NCBI GenBank assembly: GCA_013397455.1 | Contig: VYZB01000035.1 | Location: forward strand, 1,873,756 to 1,937,755 | Direction: 5' to 3' | Length of the DNA stretch: 64,000 nt | Origin: Crotophaga sulcirostris | Taxonomy: Eukaryota > Chordata > Aves > Cuculiformes > Crotophagidae | Part shown: positions 37,453 to 51,682 of the stretch, piece by piece | How positions within the stretch are numbered: position 1 is the stretch's first letter | How the letters are laid out: each line of letters opens with the position of its first letter | Program-made: the position numbers and the translations under genes | Notes under the pieces: model-generated | Databases searched by the model: none | What the model was told of the DNA's origin: nothing | Seen by the model: only the letters and a program-made list of their open reading frames with translations

Positions 37453-40400
37453 CTAGAATTAATGCTGGATACACGTATGATTCTGTCTAACAGAGGAAAG
37501 GAGAGGGATGACTTTGATGTGGAACTGGAAGAAGAAGGTGTTCGAGATTCTCAGTGCTTAAAAGGAATCGACTCCCCGTCTATTAGCTGGGCTGGATGTG
37601 ACAAACACAAATGAACGCTTGATAAGCAGTAGAGTCAAAAGATTAATCAAAGCTAAAATATAAATAGCCTTATATGCCAATGGGAAAAAAAAAAAACAAC
37701 TCATGTTTGCTGTATGGGTTACTAAGAAACAGCAAGGATGCAGGAAGGGTAGAGAGGGGAGAATGCAGGAACAGGATATTTGCTGTGTCTGGAATTGCCA
37801 CGAGTATAGCGTGAACGCAGCTGGGTAACTCTGACCTAGCAAAGGTAAGAACTACTCAAGCTGCAAAATAACTAAAGCTTGAGCAAGAGATTTAGTTGTA
37901 CTGATGGAGATTTAAGACCAGGTCTTTGAGAGATTTCAAAATATGAATCACAAGGATTGGATGTGACCTGAAGATGCACTTCAAAAGTTGAAGGCTCAAA
38001 GATACATCCAAAAGTACAGACTTTGAGCCTTGGTCAGGATGGTGCTATTTTCACAGGAGGATTAGTGAGAGATGAGAGAGCAGAAGGGAAAGAATGAGAG
38101 ACTTGTCTCACATTTCCCTGGAGAAAGACACCAACCTTATTGCTTGATAGAGCAAGCTGCAATTCAGGTGTTTGAGTCTCAGAGTCATGTTTAAAATTAT
38201 TGCTTGGCCACTTATAATGATATTTCATTCAGAAAAGTTACCTTAAAGAAACAACTATACACTTCTCAGAAAATCTGAAGGGAAGGTTACCGAGGGAGTT
38301 TACTTATTCGTAAGTGCCTATGACTTAGGCACTGGTGTTTCATTATATATTCTGAAAGAAATGATTGAGTTTGGATCATCAGCAACTGTTTCAAATGGAC
38401 AGCTCTCTGTCCAAGATTTTAGAACAACAGTGGAAAGCCTGGAGGATATCAACTGCTTGTCCATTTATTCCGCCTTCCTAACACTAAGGGATTTGAAATA
38501 AGAGACAGTAACTCATTCCACAAGCTTTAATGCTGCTTATGAGATAAAGCTGGCGCCCACTGGAAATGTACCACAGAGTCCTAAATTAGTGGAGAAAAAT
38601 TCTATTCAATAGTCATAGACTAAGCAAGCGTATAACCAGTGGTTGAGACTCCTATACCGAAAATACTAAAACTTATGGGCAAAAAGCTACCCCTTTCCAC
38701 AGTATCAACAAAAACACTGCTTTTGACTTAAATGAAGCCAGGATTATTTTATGTATGTTTTCAGCAACAGATAATATACGCATTCTCTAGACTAAATGTT
38801 ACATTTGGGGACTATATGAATGAAATTATAGATACAAATCACACTGTAATGTATTATTTATGTGTATGTGCACCGTATGCAATAGACATTATTTTGAGGA
38901 AGCCATTGAATGTAGCATGGAATATTTTAATGAAACTTATTAATTTGAAAGTATTTCTTATTACTTGTGTTTAAATTTTAATAGTTAAAAGTGTACTGTA
39001 ATAAGCAGGTGTGAGCTTACACATACACAACCCAAAGGACGAAAAATCCTTGTTGTCTGTGTGTTAAACTTACGCATGTAAGTCAGTGTCGCCTGGTTGC
39101 TGACTGCACAAGGACTGAAGTAGCAAGAGAAATTCTGCTTACTCCGAGAATTTACTCTCTACAAGACTGTCAGTATTTTTCTTTCTCTGAAATGGTTCTT
39201 CTAAAGGCTGAACTGATGGTTTTGCCGAACAAAGCAACTCAACTAACCAAGGTTTCAGCAAGGGCAAATCTTGCCTAACAAACCTAGCAGCCTTCTATGA
39301 TATCTAAACCAGCGGATGAGGGAAGAGCTACTGATGTCAGCTAAACTTCTCAAAGCCTCTGACACAACATAGTTCTTTCTAAATTGGAGAGATACAGTAG
39401 TTAAAAATTCAGTTATTTTGATAATTGGAGTTAACTACTGTATATTTCTAAATAAGGTAAAATAGTCTAAAATTATTTAAGTTACAAACTCACCTGTTTT
39501 ATTAATTGCAAACATTTCTTTTCAGTAATCTAGCCCTGCAATCCTTTCTTACATCTTGAGGAGTAGACTGTATTAAACAGTAATTTATTGATTTGAAAAA
39601 GAACCTTGATTGGTAACAGAATGATGATCATGTGAAAATGGTCTCCCACTTGGCTATTAATTCCTTTGGCCAAACTTACTCTAACAGACCCTCAATTAAA
39701 TGTTAGTTTTTACAATATCCTTGCACATTACTATATTTTTCACAATTTGACCCTGTAAATCTAAGAAGAGATAACCCAACAGTTTTCAACCAGTGCAAAG
39801 TCATCTTGCAGAATATTTGTAAGAGTTTCTGATCAGAAACAGGGAGTTAACTACACTTCCTCGCCCATAAGAATAGCTGCCTACACAGAAGATTTATGAG
39901 CAAGATTGGGAGGTGAATACTTGATTCAGCAACTTATCTACTAACCTTTCTTCTGAACTAACGAACAGTAACAGCAATCATATTCCATAGTCCCATTTAT
40001 AAAGCTCATAAAATAACTCAAGCCAGTGACTGTACATTGCCTGTAATAGTAACCATATAGGAAATAGTTTTCCTTGTTTTCATAGACATTTAAGGACAAT
40101 ATTCAATCAGTTGACTTCATGAAGTCCAACTGTGAACAGTACTAAATTAAACTAGGATTGCTAACACTCTCAGGGACAGTAAAATTCTGAACAGTTGGTG
40201 AGGTAGATTCCATGTTCTCATAATTTGCTGATGTACCTAATTCCTCTATACTTTAAAAAATGTTTTTATTCAAATACACCTACAAATCAAACATTCACTT
40301 CTAAAATTAGTGTTTGCCTAATATTCATACTTAATTCTTAAAGTATAGCATGGCATAAGGAATCCAGTCATGCCATATACTGCTTTCCTGACGTCTCCTT

Positions 40401-43400
40401 CCTTCTGTAGTTCAGAATTTACACCCAGCCTTGCAAAATTGTCAGAGAATTTATGACACTCAGCACAAAATCTATTCACCAATATCTTCCTAAGGAGGTG
40501 GTGCTGGAATCAAGATGATATTCTACTTGCTCATCCACATAAAATTATTTAAGCAGAAAATTCTGGTAGGATTTTGCAGAGGTGCTGGTATGGTACAACT
40601 TAAAGAACAGCTAGCTTTCTAAAAGAAAGTTTTTAAACCAGAGTTTTTGAACAAGATTTTAGATGTAATCTTCTCACCATACCATTTGACTCTCTTTAAG
40701 ATTCACAGCATTTTATGCTGGGTTTCCTTTGTGTGAGTCAGGGAAGAAACTGTTTTATGCATGATTAAAGCTGCTATTTTATTACACTGCATTTTCTTTG
40801 AATGTTAATTTCTGTTCGTGGCAGATCTTTGAATTCTCACAAAATGGTGTTGTTGCTGCATAGCTTGATATTCAAAATAGCTCTGCGGAAGATAATCTGT
40901 TCTGCACCTTCGCAATGTGGCATTCAAAAACTTTTAATTAAAACCAGGAATGATGTCTGAATGAATTCAACAAGGTAACATCAGGATAACATCAAATGAA
41001 ACTGGAGTTCCAGCCAGCTCTGGTGATATGTGCGTCTACCATCTGAGAAAAGGGCTCTTTGAGAAACTAAGTGAGATTCTCTGATGAATATTTTCTTTTA
41101 GACTGGTCTGCCCTGTGTTTTAATCATCTGCCGAGAAAGACTTTTCCATTTCCATCAGTTTTGTTTTGTTACTGCTTTGCTAGAATGATAATCATTGTGC
41201 AATTAAGGAAATTTTTAGAAGTCTGAAGTTAATTAATAAATTCAAGCTCAGATAGAGAAGATACGTAACATCTTTCAGCTTAATTATATTAAAAAAAGTC
41301 TGAGCTGATTCTATGTGATGAAAACACTTGAATGTCCTTTTGCAGGGATGGGCAAGATGGGATGTGCAACTTGTTGCTGCAAACTATGCACATGATTCAT
41401 GAGGTCTTACAGATTTCCTCATGAGATCTTAAAGATTTCCTCATTAGAGTCAGTTTGGCACACCAGTGGCCTCTCTTTAATATTTTTCTTTTTCACTTTG
41501 GAAACTGGAAATATGTTTACTGGGAAAGGAATGCCCATAATGGTCCATTCCCTATAGCTTCCAAAGAGCTTCTCTCTTAAGTGAAGCTTCTGGGAGATGA
41601 AGGCATGCCAGAAATTCACTAGGGTTTGGGTACGTCTAAGCTGTTGCTGCCAGGACTGTAAATTACAGCTTTGTAGGGTAACATTATTAAAAAGAAAAAT
41701 TGTATTTGATTATGAACTGAAAATGTGATTCCCCAAGCTGTGCTTTGAAGTGTCAGGTTCATCCCTGTCACCATGGTAACCAGGATCCATGGCTGCCCCA
41801 AGGAAATGAGTTTAAGAGGCTCTGCTGGTAAAAAGGGGGATGCCTGGCACCACCAACCATCTCTCCAGGACCACCAACCTTCTCTTCATCTCCACATGGG
41901 TCCTGAAAGAGGAGGGTAGCAAGGTGATGCTTAGATAAAATCTGCCACCTCACTTGTGTTGCAACATACTGTGCCTATCTATGTTCTCATGTGTGTCCCT
42001 TGCTGGGGGAAAGAGGGAGGTGTCAGAGATGCTACCAGCTATGCCTAGCAAGTGGGGTCCTCAAGATCCCAGAGCTCTGTGATATTGTCAGTTAAACCCT
42101 TGTATGAAAAAAATTAGATACCACTGTACTCTTCATAAAAGGTCACTACTGCAGAAACGGATAGAGACACTGTTTTGCAGGCCCCTATGGCTCCTTCTGA
42201 AAGAGCTTTTTGATCCCTTTCAAAGGATGGCTTACATGAAAAAATTGAACTAGATACAGCTTCAGGCTAACCTCTAGTCAGATTTCGAATGGTATAAGAT
42301 GCTGTATGAGTTAAGTAGAGAAAGTCTCACAGGTGGTTCTGCACACAAATATGGTACCATATAAACAAGTGACTCCCTGCTTACACATCCTGCATCCAGA
42401 TAATGCAAAAAAATAGCCTAAGCCTATGCTACTGGATATTTTTTAAAAATGAACACACAGAACATAAATATTTATATGCATTCTTAATCAATTCAGTAAA
42501 CTAGCACAGCATATCTTGCCATGTAATAACAAGAACGCTACCTGGAAATTCCAGTAGATTATATACATTTGTATATAAAGTACTAGTTCCTGACTGGTAT
42601 TGTTAAGCCCTCAGAAGTGTAGATATACATTGTTTTGATAGGTGATATATAATAAAAAAAATCAGTCTCATCTTTTCTAGTATCCAGCACTTTCAGACCA
42701 GTCCACTGACTGCGACTACTTTGGTAGGAAACTACAAGGAAAACAGAAGCAGGGGAACCAAACGTCTTCTGCTACCAGGAACTGAAACCCAGATTAATGA
42801 GACTTAATCTTGCAGTGCTCCACTGAAAAGCAATTTAAATTCACAATGACGACTTTGAAAACAGTCATGTCTATGAATTTATAACCAATTATGAAAGAGT
42901 TGACCTTAAAAGATTCAGAAGTATCAAGCAAAAAAAGTGCTGAATCCATTTGCCTCACTAACTGTGAAACCTTGGACACGTACAGACGAACAGAACCAAA
43001 GCAGGAACAATGCTGAGGAGACAATGTTCCAGCAACAATCTGCCCTGTTGTCCACAGGTCACATTTAAAGAACAGATTAGTGCCTTCAATGAATTTCTAC
43101 TACATCTGCCACGAAGACTTACTACTTGTGCATTTACTCTGTAGACAATTTACTACCTTTCAAAATACTGCAAGGATTGTATTTGGTTATATGGAATTAA
43201 GGTTTTCAGTGCATCTTATAATCTACACGTTGTAAGGCTTTTGATTTGCAAGTTATTGTCCTAACACAAGAGACAGTTGTTTTATGTAGTCATAACCAAG
43301 GTAGCTTTAAACAAACTGGCTCAATGATGCAACTGAGTCCACAGGACATAAAGAACTCTGGATGAATGCAAATGGTAGCTGTGACAAAGTATTTTATGCA

Positions 43401-43552
43401 GAGGTGTAAGTTGATGTTACACTGTCAGCTTCTGCTTCGCTTATTTTAACTGGGACAGGACACAAGATAAAAAGGTGAGCTAAGGCTTCTGAAATGGCAC
43501 CTCTCAAAGGGAAGAGCAAACTCCACATGCAGAGGACCGCAGCCTTCCCCTG

Positions 43553-43895
43553 TATCACAGTATCACAGTATCACAAGGTTGGAAGGGACCTCTGAGATCA
43601 TCAAGTCCCACCTATAAGCCAACACTAACACCATCCCATCACCTAAACCATGGCACTCAGTGCCTCATCCAATCTCCTCTTAAACACCTCCAGGGTCAGC
43701 GACTCCACCACCTCCCTGGGCAGTGCATTCCAGTGGTCAATCACCCTTTCAGTGAAGAACTTCTTCCTAACATCAAGTCTAAACCTCCCCTGACGAAGCT
43801 TAAGTCCGTGCCCTCTAGTTCTGTCACTGGTCACCTGTGAGAAGAGACCAACACCTGCTTGACTACAACCTCCTTTTAGGTAGTTGCAGAGAGAG
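43553..43895 (-). mobile_element. CR1 LINE 3' fragment
   Basis: Minus orientation. It starts with the 3' 8-bp repeat (TATCACAG three times), then non-coding tail, then the C-terminal end of ORF2. The minus-strand translation contains [20 protein letters not shown] and [16 protein letters not shown], typical CR1 ORF2 C-terminal motifs. 5'-truncated at about 43895. The overlapping minus frame reads on into flanking DNA and is not a gene. Confidence 0.93.
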
Positions 43896-44617
43896 GAGAC
43901 TCGTCCTGGCTGCAGCATGCAACTAAGTTCAGGCAGAGCTGTGCTTGCCTTTGGAACCATCAGCTCTAAAATGCACAGAAAAAAATTATGTTGCTGGGTT
44001 TACACAGTGGAAATATAGCCCATGGATAAATTAGAGTCTATTCATTAGTTTATTTGACACCTGAAGATCCATGAGACAATCTGTTTTTCTCTCCTCCCCT
44101 TCTGTCCTGCATTACCTCCAAAACAAATGAGAACAAATCTTTAAAAGGAATCAGAATATCATATATTGTGGGCTTGGTACTGTGTTTTTTCCATCTTTGA
44201 AGCTCCCTCTTAGGTCATCATTTCAAAATTGTCACCAACAGTGCAAAGGCTAACCTTACTCTGAAAAAATCCTAATCTGTGCTAGAACTCAGGTTTTGGA
44301 AAGCTACAGGATCTCCTAAAATACAGACTGTGGACAAATATTAAGTGCTTCTTTCAAAATGCTCGGTCTCATTCCATAACAGCTGCACGCTTGAAATATT
44401 GGAGAAATTAAGATAAACATCTAATGAAATTTTCTTTTATTTTGAAATCTTGTTAATTTTCTGTGTCTTGGAAAAAAATCAGTTTTTAGAATGAGACTTT
44501 CTTGGGCCACTTGGTGCAGTTCTTTCAATAGTCAATATGGAAGCAGAGGTCTAAAGACTCAAGCCAAATTTCTTCATTGCACAAGTACTAACAGACCTTG
44601 AAAATGATACATTAAAA

Positions 44618-44680
44618 ATATACATATGTTATATATGTATATATTGTATACATATGTTTTACACATATATATATACACAC
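44618..44680. repeat. TA/TG/CA simple repeat
   Basis: Alternating purine-pyrimidine tract with ATATGT and TATACACA units. Confidence 0.85.
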
Positions 44681-46163
44681 TAATGCTGTAAAGTATCAGA
44701 CTTAACACAATGTAGTCTAAACCACTATTTCTCCCTGATTTTCTGGCAAGGGATATTGGTCAAGAATGGTCCCCTAACACTGTAATCCACCTGATCATAA
44801 CCATTTAATGACAAATTGCTGGATGGACTGTTACCATTTCTTAAGGTCACAGTGATTACTTCCAGAGCACAATGAGTCTGTTGTTAGACCTCTTGTAACA
44901 CTTTTTCTGTGAACAAATAAAGGCAGTCAACCTTTTGGTAATGAGAACATTTATGAAGTAGTTTTTTGGGTTTTTTTTGAGGGGGGAAGTGTTAGTGTTT
45001 GGCCACATTACAAATTTAATCAACTTCCAAGTTTTATTCTGAACAAACAGTCTGTTTTCAAAAACATGTAGTTTTAAAAATAAACTCTCACTTGATATTA
45101 ATTATAAAATTTAAACTACACAAAACACTGCATTAAGAAATTATCTGGTTTTGACAATGAGTCCTATATGGCTTGTTAGCTCAGAATTAAACCTGAAAAG
45201 AAAATTACTATAAAATCAATCTTTGGCAACAAATACACAAAATACCTCATCTTTATTGCGCCTTTCCACCAGGTAACATTTAAAAAGTTTAGTAGAGAAT
45301 GTATCCAGTAATGATCATTATAATTGTATATCCACACAACATGGTTTATGGGAAAAAATATTACTTCCAAATGTCTGAAGTTCCATTTTGCCATATTTAT
45401 TGAATATAACATTCTGTGAATAACTTCTGCTAATTTAAGCAACTATAAAATTGTAAGTGAGGATTTACTGGTAGTGTAGGAATTGTAGAGTTACTGCAGA
45501 TCTGTGCAATTATACTGAAGGAAGCAAGGACAGCTTAACTCTCCTCCACCACAAAACTGCAAACTCTTGACCAAAATTATACTCTCACTAGCTCACAATA
45601 CAGAAATTTCCAAGATGAAAAATTATCTTAGATCAAATGCAGTGCTCATAACATTGAGGAAGAAATTAAAAGATAAAGGCAATGAGGAGGAACAGAAATA
45701 GTGTTTTCCTTCATCCTTTCAAAAAAACCGAACCCACACAGATTAAAGTTTATACAGTGCTAAAACTAGCACCCATCTGTTATTAGTATCCCAGTTTTTT
45801 ACTGTCATGACTGTCAGTCTTCAGTATATTGTTTCCCGTAAAATTTGGTACTTTTTCAAATAAAGTGAAAGAGCAAATATAAGTGCCCCAGAAGAATCAA
45901 AGATGCTTTCTTTCACATGAATTCTGTTCTACCATCTAGAGAAATCTTTTGCAACTTCTTCAGCTATACAATACTTCAGTGATACGTTTCAGTGTCCATT
46001 GGAGTCCACTGGGATAGCAGGGAAACAACACAGGATACACCGGTGTGCCACACCCATGAAAGAGAACTTTCCTTCTCTTTAAAATATTCGCATTTGAAGA
46101 GCATCCACTCTTAGGAAGTTATATGGGTCAAAACTCTTAAGGCCCTCCTGAATTCCTTAGCAC

Positions 46164-46722
46164 TATCACAGTATCACAGTATTACAAGGTTGGAAAGACC
46201 CTCTGAGATCATCAAGTCCAACCTGTAACCCAACACTAACACCAACTCATCATCTAAACTATGGCACTGAGTGCCTCATTCAATCTCCTCTTAAACACCT
46301 TCTGGGGTTGGTGACTCCACCACTTCCCTGGGCAGCGCATTCCAATGGCTAATTACCCTTTCAGTGAAGAACTACTTCCTAATATCAAGCCTAAACTTTC
46401 CTTGATGAAGCCTCAGTCCATGTCTTCTAGTTCTGTCACTGGTCACCTGAGAGAAGAGACCAACCCCTGCCTGACTACAACCTCCTTTAAAGTAGTTGTA
46501 GAGAGCAATAAGGTCACCCCTGAGCCTCCTCTTTTTCAGGCTAAACAACCCCAGCTGCCTCAGTTGCTCCTTGTAGGGCTTGTGCTCCAAACCCTTCACC
46601 ATCTTCGTTCCTCTCCTCTGGACACACTCCAGTATCTTGACATCTTTCTCAAACTGAGGGGCCCAGAACTGCACACAGTACTCAAGGTGAGGCCTGACCA
46701 GTGCCGACTATAGGGGGAAAAT
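46164..46722 (-). mobile_element. CR1 LINE 3' fragment
   Basis: Minus orientation, same subfamily as the copy at 43553 but longer. Two TATCACAG repeats mark the 3' end. The minus frame at 46372-46674 reads [33 protein letters not shown] and [20 protein letters not shown], the end of CR1 ORF2. 5'-truncated near the stretch corresponding to [12 protein letters not shown]. The plus-strand open frames over this region are antisense shadows. Confidence 0.95.
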
Positions 46723-49254
46723 ATCACTAATAGGTGACCAAGCAGCTGGAGGTCAGGAAGCACGAGGGAAAGACAAATATTCTCTTCCAAACCAAGTGGG
46801 TATCACCCAGCTGCACTTTGCAGCAGGCTGCAAGTACTGTGTCAGCCATTACCCTAATTATGCAGTTGCTCCCAAATCTGCTTATCCAAATGTATCTGAA
46901 AGGTCATGTCAGCACTTTAAGCTAGGCAACCTGATTTTGCACTAAAACATCAAAGCAGCAGCGCTCATCCATGCTAGTCTACCAGCTGTGACGTGAGGGC
47001 AACAGCCTTTAGCTGACTGAAAGCTTTGACATCTTCCGCTACACCAACCATTTGCAAAATAAACATGTTACCTAAGCTTTAAACACTGTGTAAGGAAGGC
47101 ACAAGCCTGTTTATAGGCTTGTTTAAAGTATCTGACATCTACAAATGCAGCTGTAATGACACTGCAACATGCCACTAATGCAATGACAACCACATAAAAA
47201 AACTGCATTGATGTTTGCAGCAGGTCCATTGCCATTGACTAGCGAGTTCAGATCAGGACCTGTAATGACATTAAAAGCTCTCTGTACTGTGTCATTGCCT
47301 TTTCATAGTGGCATCTCCCTACATTTCTAACATTTCAAAGAAACTTCCAAGCAGGAGGAAGAGCTGGCAGCCCTGGAGACTACAGGACAAAACACTCTGG
47401 CATGAAAGAAGACCATTAATGTGTATTGCCACTTTCTGAACCTTTGGCTTTAGTTTTACAGATTTTTTTTTCTTTTTATACAGAAGTCTTGTTACCTTCA
47501 AACCTAAAATTCTGATCAATTTCTCTCTTCTGAAAGAAATAAAAGACTTTTTATTAATTCTATTATTCAAGTAAATACTCACACAAAACCGCGATGGGGG
47601 AACCAGATGTAATAAAGAGCCTCCATGATTAAAGTTAGATGAACTCTTCATACCTGCTAATTCACTGGTTCATAAAAAGAAAAGATTAATCAGCTTTTAA
47701 TTGCACAAATCTTACTCTGACAGAAGGCAGCCAGGTTGTATGAAGTGCTGGGTTGTGCATTATGCAGAACTAAAAGGTATCAGTTTGGAAGTGAATTTGT
47801 GGCCCCCTAAGCTGTGTGTTATGTGGGTAGTGAAGCATTTAGTTGATTTATCCAGAAGATGAAATTAGCGGCTCTGTATTGGATACACCTTGGGCTACTG
47901 CTTTCCCAGCTAGATTTTCCAGGAAAATACAACTGTATCAAAGGAAAAAAAGAATGTACCTAACAAAAGCTTCAAAACCACACAGGAGTCAAAATAAATG
48001 AAGCCAACTATAACACGCAAATATTGCATTATGATTTATGTAATGGGTTGCTGGTAAAGAAGATTACTGTACTGGTATTTATGCTTTAAATCTGGTTTTA
48101 GGCTTTTCAGTCAGTTGTGATCTGATTAAAATGTGACTGATTTGGAGGAGAAAATCACCTTAAACTGAAGTAGTGCCAAGAATTCTTGCAGATGAGATGG
48201 CAAAAATATCTATACTGAGGCACCAAGCTTTGCCTAATAATGAGCAAAAAGAAATTTGCATTTTAAAATAGGAGAAAAAAAATGAATTAAACAAGGACTG
48301 ACAGGAAAAAATTGTGCTCTAGTGTTCAGAGACATAGGCAGGCACACACCTGTATGTATCTCATTTAAACTGTCCCTTTGGCAAAATATGACTTGCAATT
48401 TGAAACACAAAGGCCACTTCACAGTATGACCTCCCATTTACAAGTGAGTATTCCTGACCATCCACAGTGAAAATGGTCTTTCTTCTTTATCAGGAAATTA
48501 AAAATTACTTTAGTCAGTGACTGACTTTATACGGCTTTTATGAATGCTCACTTCAGCTTCTTACTCCTTAAAAACCAGACAACATTATCTATCAGCTTTC
48601 TTAGAGACAGCTAGCCAGAATTTTCAGACTTGGGTAGGGGACGCCACCCTGACATATTCAGACAGCATCAACACAGGAGATGACTTTCAGATGGCTTCAA
48701 CACCTCCCATAAATCAGATGAGCTGCCATATTTTAAATATAGTTGATAAGAAACATACACCTGGGAAAACATATTACCCAATTAATACAATGACAAAATC
48801 TCCAAATAAGACTCTTTCTTCCCTGACTGTATTGCAGCAACAAGACTAATAAGTATTAAATGAAAATACAGTGCAATGCTGTATGATCATGTCTGTTACT
48901 TACAGAATACCCCAAAAGTAAAATTAAATACAAAACTATTTGCATACTTCAAGCAATCAAGTAATAGAAAGTGGAGATTAATAATGTATCTCTGAACCAA
49001 ACACTAAAGAGTCTGGTACTACATTAAACTTCATAAGAAAAATATAAAATCATTTTTGATAACTAGAATGCTTTAGAAGGTAAATTGTTATCTAACAGTT
49101 CTTAAAGGAGGACCAAATGCTGAAAAGGAAAAGCGAGAAATAAAAATGTAGCTTTGATCTAAAAATCACCTATAATGTTAAGCTGTTTTGACTGTGCAAT
49201 AAACACAAATCTGCAGAAAACTGTGGCCATGCCCATCTATACTGTATGTGTGCA

Positions 49255-49755
49255 AACATCCAGCCCACTGTGTCCAGTTTGGTCTCCTCGCTACAAGAAC
49301 CAATGCTGGACCAAGCTTAGCAGAGAGATAGTAGGGCAATGAGGGCATAGGATTTGTAGATGGATGTACAGAGTACTGAAGGAGCTGACTTTGTTCATCC
49401 TGAAGCAAAGATAGTTCTGGAGAGGGGTAGAGGAAGGAGGGAATTAATCTCAGTGCCATCTTCAGTTGCCTCATGGGTGGACAACTGTAGAGAAGACACA
49501 GCCACACTCTGCTCTGTTAGATGCACAGCAAATGGACTAGGGGTAACTGAGGTGACTTGCAACAAGGGAAATCTCAGATAGAGACCATGAAGAAAAGAAG
49601 AAATCATAATGAGGGTGATCAAACACTGGGACAGCTGCCCACAGAGGAATCTCTAACCTTGGAGACATTCAAAACTCAGCTTGAGAATGCCTTGAGAAAC
49701 CTGATTGGTTTCCAAGTTACATCCAGTTAAGTTGAATTTGCTCTGAGATCTTCTA
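49255..49755 (+). mobile_element. older CR1 LINE fragment, left part (host of a nested insertion)
   Basis: Plus orientation and diverged. Recognisable blocks are CACTGTGTCCAGTTTGGTCT, a degraded AGGAAGAA...TTACTGTGAGGGTGA block, and ACACTGGGACAGCTGCCCA followed by the CTTGGAGACATTCAAAACTC tail block. It stops short of the usual CR1 terminus, which reappears at 51683-51733. Confidence 0.8.
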
Positions 49756-49764
49756 CTCAAACTG

Positions 49765-51680
49765 AGGCATAACAAGATGATGTATGGCCAGTGGAAAAAA
49801 GGGCAGGTGATATGGGAGGACTATAAGGATGCTGTTTGCCACTGTAGGGTGCAAATTCATGTGGCCAAAGCTCAATTAGAGTTGAAGCTGGCCAGCACTG
49901 TGAAGGATAATAAAAAGGGCTTTTTCAAATATGTTAATAGCAAAAGGCAGGCCAGAAACAACATTGAACCGTTATGTGATGAGCTTGGGCACCTCATTAA
50001 CAGCAACGTAAACAAGGTAGAGACTTTTAATGCTTTTTTTGATTCTATATTCAATAATGAGATTAGGCTTGGGTCCCCCCAGAGCCTTGAGCTGGAGGAA
50101 CATGACTGGGCAAGCAATCTCCCAGTCAACCCAAACTTGTGTGGGATCTGCTGTTTGTAAGTTGATGGGGCCTGATGGGATTCATCCAAGGGTACTTAAG
50201 GAGCTGGCCCATGTCATAGCGAGACCTCTCTCAATGACTTTTCAACAGTCTTGGGAATCTAGATAGGTATCAGTTGACTGGAAGTTAGCAAATGTTGTCC
50301 TTATCTGCAAGAAGGGCAGCAGGGATGATCCCAGTAACTACAGGCCTGTCAGCCTAACTTCAGTGCCTAGTAAGATCATGTAGATTATTTTAGGAGTTAC
50401 CGAAAAACATCTGAAAGACAATGCAGACATTGGTCCCAGTCAGCATAGGTTTAGAAAGGGGAGGTCCTGCCTTACAAACTTAATACAAACTTCTATGACA
50501 GGGTCACCCACCTAGTCAAACAGGGAAAACTGATCGATGACATTTTCCTGGATTTCAGCAAAGCCTTTGATACTGTCTCTCACAGTACCCTCATAAACAA
50601 AATGTCCAGAATACAGCTGGATAAACACATAATACAATGGGTGCACAATTGGCTGATAGGCTGGGCTCAAAGAGTCACAGTGAATGGGGTTACATCAGGT
50701 TGGCACCCAGTCACTAGCGGGGTCCCACAGGGATCCATCCTGGAGCCAGTGCTCTTCAGTATCTTCATAAGCGACCTGAATGAAGGACTTGAAGATTTAC
50801 TGATGAAGTCTGCTGATGACACAAAACTGGGTGGAGCTGTTCACACTCTTAGGGGCAAAGAGGCACTGCAGAGGGATCTTGACAGATTGGAGAGCTGGAC
50901 AATCTCCAACTGCATGAAATTTAACAAGGGCAAGTGCCGGGTTCTGCACCTGGGACACGGCAACCCTGGATATACACAGACTGGAGAGCGAGAGGCTGGA
51001 GAGCAGCCCTATGGAGAGGGACCTGGAGGTTCTGGTTGATAGCAAGTTGAACATGAGCCAAGAGTGTGCCCTGGTAGCCAAGAGGGTCAACCGTGTCCTG
51101 GGGTGTATCAAGCACAGCATTGCCAAGTGGTCAAGGGACATGATTGTCCCACTCTACTCTGCACCGGTGCAGCCCCACCTCGAGCACTGTGTGCAGTTTT
51201 GGGCATCACAGTATAAAAAGGACATCAAACTACTGGAGAGTGTCCAGAGGAGGTTACAAAGCTGGTGAAAGGTCTAGAGGGCAAGTTGTATGAGGAGCGG
51301 CTGAGGTCACTTGGTCTGTTCAGCCTGGAGAAGAGGAGACAGAGAGGGGATCTCAGCTATTTACTGCCTTCTCACAAGGGAAGGAGGTGAAACAGGTGCT
51401 GATCTCTTCTCACTTGTGACCTATGATAGGACTAGAGGTAATGGCATGAAGATGTGCCAAGGGAGGTTTAGATTGGATATTAGGAAGAAGTTCTTTACCC
51501 AGTGGGTGGTGGAGCACTGGAACAACTCCCCGGGGAAGCAGTCTGCCAGTCTGCCAGTCTGCCAGTATTCAAGAAGCATTTGGACCATGCTTTCAGTCAC
51601 ATGGTGTGAATGTTGGGAGTGTCTTATGTAGCGCTAAGAGTTGGATCCCTTCCAACTTGGGTAGTTCTACGATTCTACGA
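49765..51680 (+). mobile_element. CR1 LINE, 1.9 kb, 5'-truncated, ORF2 reverse transcriptase
   Basis: This copy covers the part of ORF2 after the endonuclease. It has the linker (KGFFKYVNSKRQARNN), the RT N-terminal part (GPDGIHPRVLKELAHVIARP, NYRPVSLTSVPSKIM), motif A ([13 protein letters not shown]), motif B ([20 protein letters not shown]), motif C, and the C-terminal region ([33 protein letters not shown]). Motif C reads SADDTKL where F/YADDTKL is expected. The frame changes at least three times (frame 1, 2, 1, 2) and stops occur at 50158 and around 50381, so it is dead. It ends in a short 3' repeat (GATTCTACGA). Confidence 0.93.
51540..51568 (+). repeat. 8-bp tandem repeat within CR1
   Basis: The unit CTGCCAGT is repeated three times with a partial fourth copy, inside the CR1 ORF2 end. 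Confidence 0.85.
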
Positions 51681-51682
51681 CT

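Noticed and set aside
38034..38228. possible ectodomain-stalk exon of PTPRK
   Set aside because: The translation does not resemble FNIII or stalk sequence and no matching phase-1 donor with an acceptor was seen.
43643..43960. 105-codon minus-strand open frame as a host gene
   Set aside because: Most of it is the CR1 ORF2 C-terminus; the start lies in flanking DNA.
46345..46713. 122-codon plus-strand open frame
   Set aside because: It lies antisense over a minus-strand CR1 ORF2 remnant.
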